64,000 bases of DNA from Paenibacillus curdlanolyticus YK9 (GTDB taxonomy: Bacteria > Bacillota > Bacilli > Paenibacillales > Paenibacillaceae), in contig NZ_AEDD01000002.1 in the NCBI RefSeq assembly GCF_000179615.1, positions 62,001-126,000 on the forward strand, read 5' to 3'. The translations under genes were made by a program, and so were the position numbers. The notes under the pieces were generated by a model. That model was not told where the DNA came from, ran no database searches, and saw nothing but the letters and a program-made list of their open reading frames with translations. Every line of letters begins with the position of its first letter. The stretch's first letter is position 1. This document shows, piece after piece, positions 43,156-52,907 of this stretch.

Positions 43156-44709
43156 ATGAGTTTATTGACTGTTGAAGAGTTATCGCATACATTTGGTGAT
43201 CGCACGCTGTTCAAAAACGTCTCGTTCCGCCTGTTGGCCGGCGAGCATGTTGGCCTTGTTGGCGCGAATGGCACGGGCAAATCGACATTAATGAATATTT
43301 TAACCGGCTCGCTCCTGAAGGATAGCGGCAAGGTAGAGTGGACGCCTCGCGTTCGTTACGGATACTTGGATCAGCACACGAAGCTGACGCCAGGCAAAAC
43401 GATTCGTGACGTGTTGAAGGACGCTTACCTGCCTTTGCTGGAAGCAGAGAAGGAGCTTAACGATATTGCGAACCAGATGGCAGAAGCTGATCCCGATACG
43501 CTGGAGAAGCTGCTGGAGCGCATGGGCGAAATTCAAGAAGAGCTGGAGATCGGCGACTTCTACATGCTCGACGTGAAGGTCGAAGAGATGGCGAATGGTC
43601 TCGGCTTGAATGCAATCGGGCTGGATCGCGACGTTGCGGCGCTTAGCGGCGGACAACGGACCAAAGTATTGCTTGCCAAGCTGCTGCTTGAAAAGCCAAC
43701 GGTACTGCTCCTTGACGAGCCTACCAACTATTTGGACGAAGAGCATATTACATGGCTGACGGAATACCTGAAATCGTATCCGTACGCCTTTATTCTGATT
43801 TCCCATGAAACGAGCTTCATGAATCAGGTCGTAGATGTTGTCTACCATCTGGAGTTCGCGCGTCTGACGCGTTATACGGGCAACTATGAGAAATTTCTGC
43901 AAATGGCTGACATTAATAAAAATCAGCATATTGATGCGTACGAAAAGCAGCAGGAGTTTATTAAGAAGCAGGAAGACTTCATCCAGCGCAATAAAGCACG
44001 TTACTCGACATCGGGCCGGGCGAAGAGTCGCGAGAAACAGCTTGATCGGATCGAGCGAATCGATCGTCCTGAGGAAGCGCAGAAGCCTACCTTCCAGTTC
44101 AAAGAAGCTCGCACGAGCGGCAAGACGGTGTTTGAGGCAAAAGGTCTCAGCATCGGCTATGATCGTCCGCTTCTTCCGAAGATGGACGTTCTGATCGAAC
44201 GTGGCGACAAGGTTGCAATTGTCGGCTGCAACGGCGTCGGCAAATCGACGCTGCTGAAGACCATTCTTGGCGTCATTGAGCCGCTGGAAGGCAAGACGTA
44301 TCGTGGAGATTTCCTTCACCCAGCGTATTTTGCCCAAGAAATGAAAGCCCCTACGATGACGCCGCTTGATGATGTTTGGAACGAGTTCTCCAGCCTCAAT
44401 CAGCACGAGGTTCGTGCGGCGCTTGCCCGCTGCGGCCTGAAAAACGAGCATATTACGCGTGCCTTGAACCAGCTTAGCGGCGGCGAGCAGGCTAAAGTTC
44501 GTCTATGTAAATTAATGATGCGCGAAAGCAACTGGATTCTGTTTGACGAACCGACGAACCACTTGGACGTTGTTGCGAAGGCAGAATTGAAACGAGCGCT
44601 GAAAGAGTTCAAAGGGACTGTTATTCTTGTATCCCATGAACCTGATTTCTATGAGGACTGGGTAACGAAAACATGGGATGTTGAGTCCTGGTCCATGCAG
44701 ATGAACTAA
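43156..44709 (+). CDS. ABC-F family ATPase (YkpA/YbiT-like)
   Basis: This 517-residue protein has two ABC domains without membrane parts: Walker A GANGTGKST and GCNGVGKST, signatures LSGGQRTK and LSGGEQAK, and two Walker B sites (LLLDEPTNYLD, LFDEPTNHLD). The linker (KKQEDFIQRNKARYSTSGRAKSREKQLDR) is the P-site tRNA interaction motif region of ABC-F proteins. Members act on ribosomes to relieve stalling or sense energy state; the YbiT/YkpA group is not a known resistance class. The ATG follows CGGAG. Confidence 0.93.
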   Translation: MSLLTVEELSHTFGDRTLFKNVSFRLLAGEHVGLVGANGTGKSTLMNILTGSLLKDSGKVEWTPRVRYGYLDQHTKLTPGKTIRDVLKDAYLPLLEAEKELNDIANQMAEADPDTLEKLLERMGEIQEELEIGDFYMLDVKVEEMANGLGLNAIGLDRDVAALSGGQRTKVLLAKLLLEKPTVLLLDEPTNYLDEEHITWLTEYLKSYPYAFILISHETSFMNQVVDVVYHLEFARLTRYTGNYEKFLQMADINKNQHIDAYEKQQEFIKKQEDFIQRNKARYSTSGRAKSREKQLDRIERIDRPEEAQKPTFQFKEARTSGKTVFEAKGLSIGYDRPLLPKMDVLIERGDKVAIVGCNGVGKSTLLKTILGVIEPLEGKTYRGDFLHPAYFAQEMKAPTMTPLDDVWNEFSSLNQHEVRAALARCGLKNEHITRALNQLSGGEQAKVRLCKLMMRESNWILFDEPTNHLDVVAKAELKRALKEFKGTVILVSHEPDFYEDWVTKTWDVESWSMQMN

Positions 44710-44846
44710 TTACAGCAATAAATACCCATACTAATTGGAAGGTGCTCTGCTGAGCGTAATTCGATTGGTGCAAAAGCAATGTTATCCGGTGAACGCAGCG
44801 GCCGCGGGTTGCAACGTTCTTCTAGCAGAAAGCAGGTGAAACTTCA

Positions 44847-45545
44847 TTGAACGAACGAATTCTAGTCATCGAAGACGAGGAAGGTATCTCTCGCGTATTG
44901 CAGCTTGAGCTGGAGCACGAAAGCTATACGGTAGGCGTGGCCGAGGATGGGCGCAAAGGGTTGGAAATGGCACAATCGGGTGAATGGGATTTGGTGCTGC
45001 TCGATGTCATGCTCCCTGGTTTGAACGGCATTGAGGTGCTCCGACGATTGCGGCAAGGCGGAAATACCGTCCCGGTTATTTTATTGACTGCAAGGGATAC
45101 GGTTCCAGATAAAGTGAGCGGCTTCGAGCATGGGGCAAGCGACTATGTCACGAAACCATTTGCGATGGAGGAATTGCTGGCCCGCGTGCGAAACATCCTG
45201 CGTATTTTTGCACAGCATACGAAGGAAGTCGAAGGCGCCGACCTGATTAAAGTCGGCGATCTGACAGTCGAGCTGCGTACGCGTAAAGTATTTCGCAAAG
45301 AGCTGGCTGTCGATCTGACGCCGCGCGAGTTCGAGCTTCTCGTTTATTTGGCAGAGCATAAGAACGAGGAGAAGTCGCGCGAAGATATTTTATCGGAAGT
45401 ATGGGGATATGACTTCATCGGCGAAACGAATTTGGTCGATGTGTATATTCGTTACTTGCGCCAAAAGCTGGACAAAGGGTTCCGTTATAAGCTGATTCAT
45501 ACCGTTCGCGGCGTAGGCTACATGCTGAAGGAGCCGAACGGATGA
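44847..45545 (+). CDS. OmpR-family response regulator
   Basis: The 232-residue protein has a receiver domain (Asp53 in LLDVMLPG, Thr81, Lys103 in TKPF) and a winged-helix C-terminal domain (DLTPREFELLVYLAEH, YIRYLRQKLD, TVRGVGYML). It resembles ArlR/YkoG. The stop overlaps the kinase gene by 4 bp. The start is TTG 44847 behind CAGGTGA. Targets are unknown. The 137-bp gap before it shows no clear promoter or terminator, so read-through from the ABC-F gene is possible. Confidence 0.93.
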   Translation: MNERILVIEDEEGISRVLQLELEHESYTVGVAEDGRKGLEMAQSGEWDLVLLDVMLPGLNGIEVLRRLRQGGNTVPVILLTARDTVPDKVSGFEHGASDYVTKPFAMEELLARVRNILRIFAQHTKEVEGADLIKVGDLTVELRTRKVFRKELAVDLTPREFELLVYLAEHKNEEKSREDILSEVWGYDFIGETNLVDVYIRYLRQKLDKGFRYKLIHTVRGVGYMLKEPNG

Positions 45546-46900
45546 CGCTTCGTAAAAGGTATACGCTATTTACGATATTTTGGATCATTTTCATCCTTTT
45601 GCTGTTCAATATTTTCGTCTACCTGTTCGTCATCAACATTACGACGCGCAGCGAAGAGCAGTCGCTGACGGATAAAGTGAAGCTGCTGCTGGAGAACACG
45701 CATCCACAGAAGGTGGAATCTTACGATAACCCGAGCTTGCTAGATGATTTTTATAATGTCAACGAGCTGATTCGAATTGTTGCGCCTTCTGGCGCAATCC
45801 TGAATGAGGAAGGCTCAGATGAGGAATTAAAAGCGCAGCAGCCTGTCTTTTACCGTACGCATGACTCGGGTCTGATGACGATCGCGGGCAAACGCGTGTT
45901 GTATATGCGTGTCCCGTTATATGATGGGCCAGAGCTTGTCGGAAGCCTGGAAATTATGCGAAGACTTAATTCGCTGGATACGTATTTGCAAATTCTCGTC
46001 GTTGCTCTCGCTGTCACAAGTGCTGGCGCAATATTGTTCGCGATCTTCGGTACGTATTGGTTCACCTCGCGGCTTACCTCGCCGATCCAGCAGATGGTTT
46101 CGACGATGAGGGAGATCGATCGCAGCGGCAAGCTGCGCAAAATCGAATCCAAGCCTGAGGACGATTCGGCAGAAATGCAGCAGTTGGTGCGAGCGTTTAA
46201 CCAAATGATCGAGCGCCTGGATCGCACCTTCGCTCGCCAAAAGCAATTCGTGGCGGATGCTTCCCATGAGCTGAAGACGCCTTTGACCGTAATAGGCAGC
46301 TACGCAGGTATGCTAAAACGGTGGGGACGCGACGATGCGGCTGTCCGTGATGAAGCGATTGAATCGATTGCCCGTGAAGTGGAGCGACTGCAAAACCTGA
46401 CCAAATCAATGCTCACCCTAGCGGACGCCGAGCAAGAGGATTGGCTCAGAGTCGAGTCGTTTGATCTTGTTCCCATTGTGGACGAGCTTGCGGAGATGAT
46501 GCATGTCACATTCGGACGGACCATTCGCGTCAATGCGGTTAGCGGCAGCGTGAGGATGAATGGAGACCGTGATAAAATTCGCCAGCTGCTTGTGATTTTG
46601 ATCGATAATGCAATCAAGTACAGCAAGGAATCCATCGATGTTACAGTTAGCTCCGTTAAGCAAACGGTACGGCTGTATGTGACGGATAAAGGAATCGGGA
46701 TACCCGAAAACGAGATCCCTTACCTGTTTGAACGTTTTTACCGTGTAGATGGGGCGAGAGCCCGTTCCACTGGCGGCGTGGGCTTAGGGTTGTCCATTGC
46801 GAAACGAATCGTCGATCTGCATGACGGCCAGATTGAAGTGATCAGCAAGCCGGAGCGCGGTACGACCATTATGCTGCAGTTCCCTTTTAGACGGTTATAG
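45542..46900 (+). CDS. Sensor histidine kinase (ArlS/YkoH-like)
   Basis: The 452-residue membrane kinase has two membrane segments (about 10-33 and 148-172) bounding an external domain of about 115 residues, a HAMP region (about 174-228), the H box SHELKTPL with His242, N box DNAIKYS, and G boxes DKGIGIP and GVGLGLSIAK. It pairs with the regulator upstream (ATGA overlap). The signal is unknown. A cell-wall hydrolase gene lies just downstream in the opposite orientation and may be a target, but no operator was identified. Confidence 0.93.
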   Translation: MTLRKRYTLFTIFWIIFILLLFNIFVYLFVINITTRSEEQSLTDKVKLLLENTHPQKVESYDNPSLLDDFYNVNELIRIVAPSGAILNEEGSDEELKAQQPVFYRTHDSGLMTIAGKRVLYMRVPLYDGPELVGSLEIMRRLNSLDTYLQILVVALAVTSAGAILFAIFGTYWFTSRLTSPIQQMVSTMREIDRSGKLRKIESKPEDDSAEMQQLVRAFNQMIERLDRTFARQKQFVADASHELKTPLTVIGSYAGMLKRWGRDDAAVRDEAIESIAREVERLQNLTKSMLTLADAEQEDWLRVESFDLVPIVDELAEMMHVTFGRTIRVNAVSGSVRMNGDRDKIRQLLVILIDNAIKYSKESIDVTVSSVKQTVRLYVTDKGIGIPENEIPYLFERFYRVDGARARSTGGVGLGLSIAKRIVDLHDGQIEVISKPERGTTIMLQFPFRRL

Positions 46901-46903
46901 CGC

Positions 46904-46967
46904 AAAAGCTCATTCGACGTTCTTAGATCCTTCATACGATCTATGACGAACGAATGAGCTTTTCTTT
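46904..46967 (+). terminator. Long hairpin terminator after the histidine kinase
   Basis: AAAAGCTCATTCG and CGAATGAGCTTTT (13-bp arms) enclose a partly paired 34-base centre; TTCTTT follows on the plus strand. Confidence 0.8.
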
Positions 46968-46973
46968 AAAGGC

Positions 46974-47001
46974 AAAAAAAAAGAACACCTCGCATGAGGT
47001 G
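46974..47001 (-). terminator. Intrinsic terminator after the NlpC/P60 gene
   Basis: On the minus strand CACCTC / GAGGTG (loop ATGC) is followed by TTCTTTTTTTTT. Confidence 0.88.
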
Positions 47002-47028
47002 ATCCGTTATGGTGCTGTTCCGATAGGA

Positions 47029-47520
47029 TTACTTAATGACACGGCGTGCAGTAATGTAGCTTTTCTTCCAATACGAAGAATCGATGTTCGACAATGTGAC
47101 GCCTGCGCTGCTTGAAGCGTGCAAAATTTTACGGTTTCCTGCATAAATGGCGACATGCGAGATTTTTGAGGTGCCAGAGGTGGCGAAGAAGATAAGATCG
47201 CCTTTGCTCAAATAGGCTTTGCCGACTTTCGTGCCTTCTTCAGCTTGCTCGGTTGTCGTACGCGGGATTGCAATGCCATTTTCCTTGAATATGTATTGGG
47301 TAAAGGATGAGCAATCGAATGCGTAGGTTACGCCGCTAGGAGCGCCGAATCGATATGGAACGCCTAAGTATGTCTTGCCAGTCGAAAGTATTTCTTCTGC
47401 TTCAGGAGTTGCTGCTGACGCTTGACCGGCAGATCCGAAGGTAAGCGCCGAAAGGCCGATCACTGCGCACAGCGTCGTGCCGACTATTTTTTTCATCCAT
47501 CGTTTCGTCTGTATGTTCAT
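47029..47520 (-). CDS. Secreted NlpC/P60 (C40) cell-wall peptidase
   Basis: A 163-residue secreted hydrolase. A signal peptide (basic start, hydrophobic core, ASA cut near residue 36) is followed by an NlpC/P60 domain with the catalytic Cys70 (FDCSSF), His122 (SHVAIY) and a third polar residue His134 (LHAS). It should cleave gamma-D-Glu-diamino acid bonds in peptidoglycan. There is no wall-binding module, so it is a minimal endopeptidase. The start is ATG 47520 behind GGAGGG; ATG 47496 is in frame but lacks a site. Confidence 0.93.
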   Translation of the reverse strand: MNIQTKRWMKKIVGTTLCAVIGLSALTFGSAGQASAATPEAEEILSTGKTYLGVPYRFGAPSGVTYAFDCSSFTQYIFKENGIAIPRTTTEQAEEGTKVGKAYLSKGDLIFFATSGTSKISHVAIYAGNRKILHASSSAGVTLSNIDSSYWKKSYITARRVIK

Positions 47521-47705
47521 GATGTCCCTCCAATGTTATCTTCAGCATCTTATGGGATAACTATAACACAGCAAAAATTTCCTAAAGTTTCCCACGGAAA
47601 GCGTAACCTTGGGCGGTGCAACGGCTCGCGCGGCTTTATGAGAGTTGCGTGAGAAAATTCTCATGGTAACATGACAATAATGAGAACACCTAGGGGGAAT
47701 CCTAA

Positions 47706-48482
47706 ATGACTTTATTAACCTTCGCCGGTACAGGCGATTCCATGGGGGTTCCGCGTGTCTATTGTGACTGCGAAGTATGCCAAGAAGCGCGTGAAAGCGG
47801 CGAGAATCGGCGGTATCGTTCATCGCTTCGAATAGAAGATCAGACGTTCGGCTGTACATGGATCGATTGCGGACCAGATTGGGGTAAACAAATGGAAGCG
47901 GCAGGGCAGCGATTTCCTGACCGTATACTCATCACCCATGCTCACTTTGATCACATCGGCGGTATGGTGGAGTGGGCGGATGCCTGTCGCTGGCTTGGAC
48001 GAAGGGGGATGGCGTATGCGCCGAATGAAGTCATCGCTGAAATTTTGAACCGGTTCCCTTGGCTAGGCAATCAAATCGATTTTCATCCCTTAGATGACGG
48101 AATAACGATTGGCGATTGGTCCGTATTCGCTTGGAAAGTATGCCATGGCAAAAACGGCTACTCCTATGCTTTTCGGTTTGATCAGCAATGCACAGGTAAA
48201 GCGTGGGCCTATTGCTCGGATGCAATTGCTTTGACGGAAGATCAGATAAAGCCATTGCGAGGGTTAGACTTGCTTATTTTAGGCACGAGCTTTTACGAGG
48301 AGCCCTTCGAGTTTTCGACTCGCTCGCTATATGATGTGAAGGAAGCGTTGACGCTCGTAGAGGATCTGCGGCCAGTTCAAACCTGCTTTACCCATCTGTC
48401 GCACGATATAGATCTTCGGCGCAGCTATGGGCTTCCAAGTCAAATCAGGTTCGCGAGAACGGGCATGCAAATTGAGGTTTGA
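47706..48482 (+). CDS. PhnP-like metallo-beta-lactamase-fold hydrolase
   Basis: The 258-residue enzyme has the zinc signature ITHAHFDHIGG and a downstream metal-binding THLSHDID. Early cysteines (YCDCEVC) match the structural zinc knuckle of PhnP, a cyclic phosphodiesterase. PhnP-like activity on cyclic ribose phosphates is an inference, as no phn genes are nearby. The ATG follows GGGGGAA. Divergent from the peptidase gene with 185 bp between; no strong promoter was found there. Confidence 0.85.
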   Translation: MTLLTFAGTGDSMGVPRVYCDCEVCQEARESGENRRYRSSLRIEDQTFGCTWIDCGPDWGKQMEAAGQRFPDRILITHAHFDHIGGMVEWADACRWLGRRGMAYAPNEVIAEILNRFPWLGNQIDFHPLDDGITIGDWSVFAWKVCHGKNGYSYAFRFDQQCTGKAWAYCSDAIALTEDQIKPLRGLDLLILGTSFYEEPFEFSTRSLYDVKEALTLVEDLRPVQTCFTHLSHDIDLRRSYGLPSQIRFARTGMQIEV

Positions 48483-48488
48483 CGCAAA

Positions 48489-48541
48489 AATAATCGCCAA
48501 TCGAAGTAAGAGCAATTTGCTCGTTTCGATTGGCGATTATT
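48489..48541. terminator. Bidirectional terminator between PhnP-like gene and thiN
   Basis: Arms of 17 bp (AATAATCGCCAATCGAA, at 48489-48505 and 48525-48541) enclose a short inner GAGCA/TGCTC stem. The ends are A/T-rich on both strands. Confidence 0.75.
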
Positions 48542-48572
48542 CGTGCTGCTGTTTTGAGAGTTTCGCGAGTGG

Positions 48573-49220
48573 CTAGTCATGGCTCTCAATAATAAGGAGC
48601 AGCCCTTGTGTGATCTGAACGGTTCCTTCGCTTGAATCGAGAACGTTGCTAATGCCAAGCGATTGGCCGATGGTTAACGTAGCATTCGTCAGCGGATATT
48701 GGAACCCGTTCAGCGTAATTCCGTGAACCTCTGACGTCAGGGGCAGCAGAGATACTTGCTTATGCCTGCTACGCTTGACCGTCATCGGCGCTCCCGGCTG
48801 ATGCAACCGAATCGTATTGTAGCGATCCTCGATAACAGCCTCGACGCCGGCATCCATCGCCAGCTTCAGCAGGTGGACATTGGCAAGCATATGATCAAAC
48901 CGCGTACCGAGCGCGCCTAATAGGATGATTCGCTTTGGCTGGCGTTGGAGCGCATAACGAACGGCAAGCTCAGTGTCCGTATAGTCTTTATCGATGGCAT
49001 CGAACGTTTGAACGATTGCGCCGCTGGAAGAGATATCCTGCATGACATCGGAATCGATGGAGTCAAAATCGCCAAGCGCCTGATCCAGCTTAAAGCCGTG
49101 CTCCAAAATGTACTGGGCGCCTTTGTCCGCTCCGATGCGAAAGTCTGCTTCAGCTAAGTAAGGATGTGCCCAATCGCCGATCGATCCGCCGGTTACAATC
49201 GCGATGCAAGATGATTTCAT
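48573..49220 (-). CDS. thiN: Thiamine pyrophosphokinase
   Basis: ThiN transfers pyrophosphate from ATP to thiamine, giving thiamine diphosphate. The 215-residue protein has ADKGAQY, the metal site GDFDSID, DKDYTDTELAVRYAL and the GALGTRFDHMLAN segment, as in B. subtilis YloS. The frame is open to 49352, but ATG 49220 behind GGGGG gives the correct start MKSSCIAIVTGG. Thiamine diphosphate is the cofactor of the pyruvate dehydrogenase E1 encoded nearby, though the genes are not one unit. Confidence 0.93.
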   Translation of the reverse strand: MKSSCIAIVTGGSIGDWAHPYLAEADFRIGADKGAQYILEHGFKLDQALGDFDSIDSDVMQDISSSGAIVQTFDAIDKDYTDTELAVRYALQRQPKRIILLGALGTRFDHMLANVHLLKLAMDAGVEAVIEDRYNTIRLHQPGAPMTVKRSRHKQVSLLPLTSEVHGITLNGFQYPLTNATLTIGQSLGISNVLDSSEGTVQITQGLLLIIESHD

Positions 49221-49409
49221 AGAGAAAACCCCCGAGTTACCCGTTTCCATTACATTGATCTCTGGACAGTATACCTTGCACGATGCTGAATCTCCAGACC
49301 TGACCCGTTTTTTTGCGAAATTTGTCGTCTTGCGCATATGCGTCGTCGGCATTACAATGAATTTTGGACGACACCGGCCAGATGGGTCGGTCGAACAGAA
49401 TCGGAGGCA

Positions 49410-50240
49410 ATGAGAAGGCGAGTGGATATTTTTGGCGTATTCAGCATTATTGGAACCATTGCATTCGCAGTCAGCGGCGCGATAGTGGCAATGGAAGAGG
49501 AGTACGATATTTTAGGCGTGTTCGTGCTTGGGCTTGTGACAGCTTTCGGAGGAGGTGTCATTCGTAACTTATTGATCGGCATGCCGGTTACTACGTTATG
49601 GAATCAGGGCACGCTGCTCAAAATCGCACTCATCGCAATGACGATCGCATTCCTCTTACCGGTTTCATGGCTGAAAAGATGGCGGAGAAGCGAAGCGTTT
49701 TTTGATGCGATCGGCTTATCGGCATTCGCCATCCAGGGCGCGTTGTATGCAACTCATATGGGACATCCGCTTAGCGCAGTATTGGTTGCAGCCATGCTGA
49801 CTGGAATCGGCGGCGGCATCATCCGCGACGTGTTGGCAGGCCGTAAGCCGCTCGTGCTGCAGGACGAGATTTATGCGGTATGGGCAATGGCCGCTGGGTT
49901 ATGTATCGCATGGAAATGGTCTGAGTCGACAATCGAGCTGTTGCTGCTCTTCGTCATCATTATCGTACTGCGTATGCTGTCTGTTCATTATCGCTGGCGG
50001 TTGCCGAGACGCTCCTTGAAGCATGCATTCTCGCAGTCCGTGTACGAGCTGCCGGAAGCGCATGCGATGGCGCAAGCGCAGCAGCAGGACCAAGACCAAG
50101 ATGAAGCTGAATATCACGCTTCAGCCGTACAAAATCAAGCAGCGAGAATTCGCGTACCGGAAGCGCGAGTATCGACAATGGCGGCAGCTGCTGGCGAGTC
50201 AGCCGGCAGTTCTAGAAAGAGAGGCTGGTGGAATCGATGA
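49410..50240 (+). CDS. TRIC-type (UPF0126) cation channel family protein
   Basis: The 276-residue protein has about seven membrane segments over the first 200 residues, with the paired family motifs AFGGGVIRNLLIG and GIGGGIIRDVLAGRKPL (two-fold repeat). Related bacterial TRIC proteins are trimeric potassium-permeable channels. A hydrophilic tail of about 70 residues (rich in Q, D, A; QAQQQDQDQDEAEY) is unusual for the family. The start is uncertain: ATG 49410 is close to GGAGG, GTG 49422 is an alternative. The stop overlaps the phosphatase gene. Confidence 0.85.
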   Translation: MRRRVDIFGVFSIIGTIAFAVSGAIVAMEEEYDILGVFVLGLVTAFGGGVIRNLLIGMPVTTLWNQGTLLKIALIAMTIAFLLPVSWLKRWRRSEAFFDAIGLSAFAIQGALYATHMGHPLSAVLVAAMLTGIGGGIIRDVLAGRKPLVLQDEIYAVWAMAAGLCIAWKWSESTIELLLLFVIIIVLRMLSVHYRWRLPRRSLKHAFSQSVYELPEAHAMAQAQQQDQDQDEAEYHASAVQNQAARIRVPEARVSTMAAAAGESAGSSRKRGWWNR

Positions 50241-50713
50241 AACGCGTTCTATTCGTTTGTTTAGGCAACATTTGCCGTTCGCCGATGGCAGAGGCTGTCT
50301 TTCGGCGCAAGGTAGAAGAAGCAGGGCTAGCTTCGAGCATCTCGATTGACTCAGCGGGCACGGGCGATTGGCATATCGGCAAGCCGCCGCATGAGGGAAC
50401 ACGCAAACTGCTGACTGAGCGCGGCATCTCGTTCGAGGGAATGCGTGCTCGACAAGTTCGCAACGATGATTTCTCGGACTTTGACTACATCGTCTGCATG
50501 GATTCCAGCAATGAACGGAACGTAGACGAGATTCGCCGTTCGATTGGCGAGACGGCGGGGGAAGCGAAGCTGTTTAAGCTGCTAGATTTAGTGCCTGAAG
50601 CAGGCATGCTAGATGTGCCGGACCCGTACTACACCGGCAATTTCGAAGAGGTGTACGAGCTTGTTTCGACTGGCTGCGACCGGCTGCTGGAGCGCATTCG
50701 CCAAGAGTCGTAA
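50237..50713 (+). CDS. Low-molecular-weight protein phosphatase (YfkJ-like)
   Basis: The 158-residue enzyme has the signature CLGNICRSPMAE near the N-terminus, with nucleophile Cys and catalytic Arg, and the acid loop LDVPDPYYTG. In YwlE arginine phosphatases the residue after Asn is Thr; here it is Ile, the tyrosine-phosphatase type (YfkJ). It therefore probably removes phosphate from tyrosine. The start is ATG 50237, which overlaps the channel gene stop (ATGA). Confidence 0.9.
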   Translation: MKRVLFVCLGNICRSPMAEAVFRRKVEEAGLASSISIDSAGTGDWHIGKPPHEGTRKLLTERGISFEGMRARQVRNDDFSDFDYIVCMDSSNERNVDEIRRSIGETAGEAKLFKLLDLVPEAGMLDVPDPYYTGNFEEVYELVSTGCDRLLERIRQES

Positions 50714-50723
50714 GCAAATAATT

Positions 50724-50764
50724 AGAGCTCGCTGGAGACCAAGTCTCTGGCGAGCTCTTTTTTG
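50724..50764 (+). terminator. Intrinsic terminator after the phosphatase gene
   Basis: AGAGCTCGC / GCGAGCTCT with an inner GGAGAC/GTCTC pairing is followed by six T. It ends 14 bp before the esterase stop codon on the other strand. Confidence 0.85.
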
Positions 50765-50776
50765 CTGCTGAAGGTA

Positions 50777-51511
50777 TTACCGATCAAGAAAATAAGCGAG
50801 CGAAGCAGGCAGATCCTTCTGCCAGAAGCCCCAAGTATGTTTACCGTCGCGTTCCTGATAAACGACCTTAGCGCCGCGTTCCTCGAACAGCTTGCGCGCA
50901 TTGCGATTCAACGCGACGAAGTCATAGATTCCGCGATCGGTCTCGAATGCATTTTCTTGCAAGCCGATCGTCATGTACAGATCCAGCCATGCAAGATCAG
51001 CCTGCGAAGCGATGATGTTGCGAGAAGCGGGATAGAAGGCGCCGGATAACGATAGCACGCGATTGAATAAATGCGGGTATGTTAAGGCGATATGGACCGA
51101 TACGGTGCCGCCAAGCGAATCGCCCGCTAACAACCGGTCGTCAGGGGTGCGGCGAACGGGATATTTGGATTCCACGAATGGGATCAACTCTTCCGCGAAA
51201 AAACGCACATAATTGGCATGCAGTTCACCATCGGGCGAATATTCGGCGGAACGCACTTTCTTGTCGACATCGACGCCAACGACGATGAAAGGCTCGATCC
51301 CTTCATCAATAATCAATTGATTGGAGATGGTAGCGACGCGGCCGAAATTGAAAAAATCTTCGCCGTCCTGGCAGTAAACGACAGGGTAGCTAAGCACTTC
51401 ATTGTAGCCTGGCGGCAGGAATACGCGAAGTTTGCGTTCTCCCTCGGGCAGATACCGGCTTGAAACGACTTCTTTATTAATCGTGCGCTTCAAATATTTC
51501 TCTTCCATCAT
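50777..51511 (-). CDS. Esterase-family alpha/beta hydrolase
   Basis: The 244-residue protein is of the esterase D (PF00756) type: GDSLGG holds the nucleophile Ser, VVGVDV and DGKHTWGFW hold the acid/His region. The N-terminal LRVFLPPGY and PVVYCQDGEDFF fit this family, which includes siderophore and S-formylglutathione esterases. The substrate is unknown. No signal peptide. The ATG is behind AAAGGAG; the second Met is equally good. Confidence 0.85.
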   Translation of the reverse strand: MMEEKYLKRTINKEVVSSRYLPEGERKLRVFLPPGYNEVLSYPVVYCQDGEDFFNFGRVATISNQLIIDEGIEPFIVVGVDVDKKVRSAEYSPDGELHANYVRFFAEELIPFVESKYPVRRTPDDRLLAGDSLGGTVSVHIALTYPHLFNRVLSLSGAFYPASRNIIASQADLAWLDLYMTIGLQENAFETDRGIYDFVALNRNARKLFEERGAKVVYQERDGKHTWGFWQKDLPASLAYFLDR

Positions 51512-51669
51512 TTCTTTCTCCTTTCGAATTGCATGAGAACCTCTGAACGTGGGTAAACAATAGGGAGGAAGAACAGGCTGTGTATACCTAGAAACGGAAT
51601 GTTGTACTATTCTGTATTACTAGGATCGATCCCCTGTTACATATACAATAACTTTAAAAATCCGCCCAA

Positions 51670-51702
51670 AACATGAAAAAACCGCGGGTTTTATGTTTTT
51701 TG
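51670..51702 (+). terminator. Hairpin with T tract upstream of pdhA
   Basis: ACATGAAAAAACC pairs with GGGTTTTATGT (one-to-two base bulge), then TTTTTTG. It lies before the pdh promoter, within the 280-bp intergenic region, and may insulate pdhA from upstream transcription. Confidence 0.5.
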
Positions 51703-51704
51703 CT

Positions 51705-51734
51705 TTGACCATTTTCTTTAAACAGGTTTATAAT
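51705..51734 (+). promoter_or_regulatory. pdhABCD promoter
   Basis: TTGACC (51705-51710) and TATAAT (51729-51734) are 18 bp apart, a strong sigma-A promoter 57 bp before the ATG. Confidence 0.75.
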
Positions 51735-51781
51735 AATTCTATAACAGAGGCAACCGATATTCAAATATTATTACGAGGTGA

Positions 51782-52873
<1,092 letters not shown>

Positions 52874-52907
52874 TTTCAAATTGCGCTGAAGGAGGATCCC
52901 AACGATC

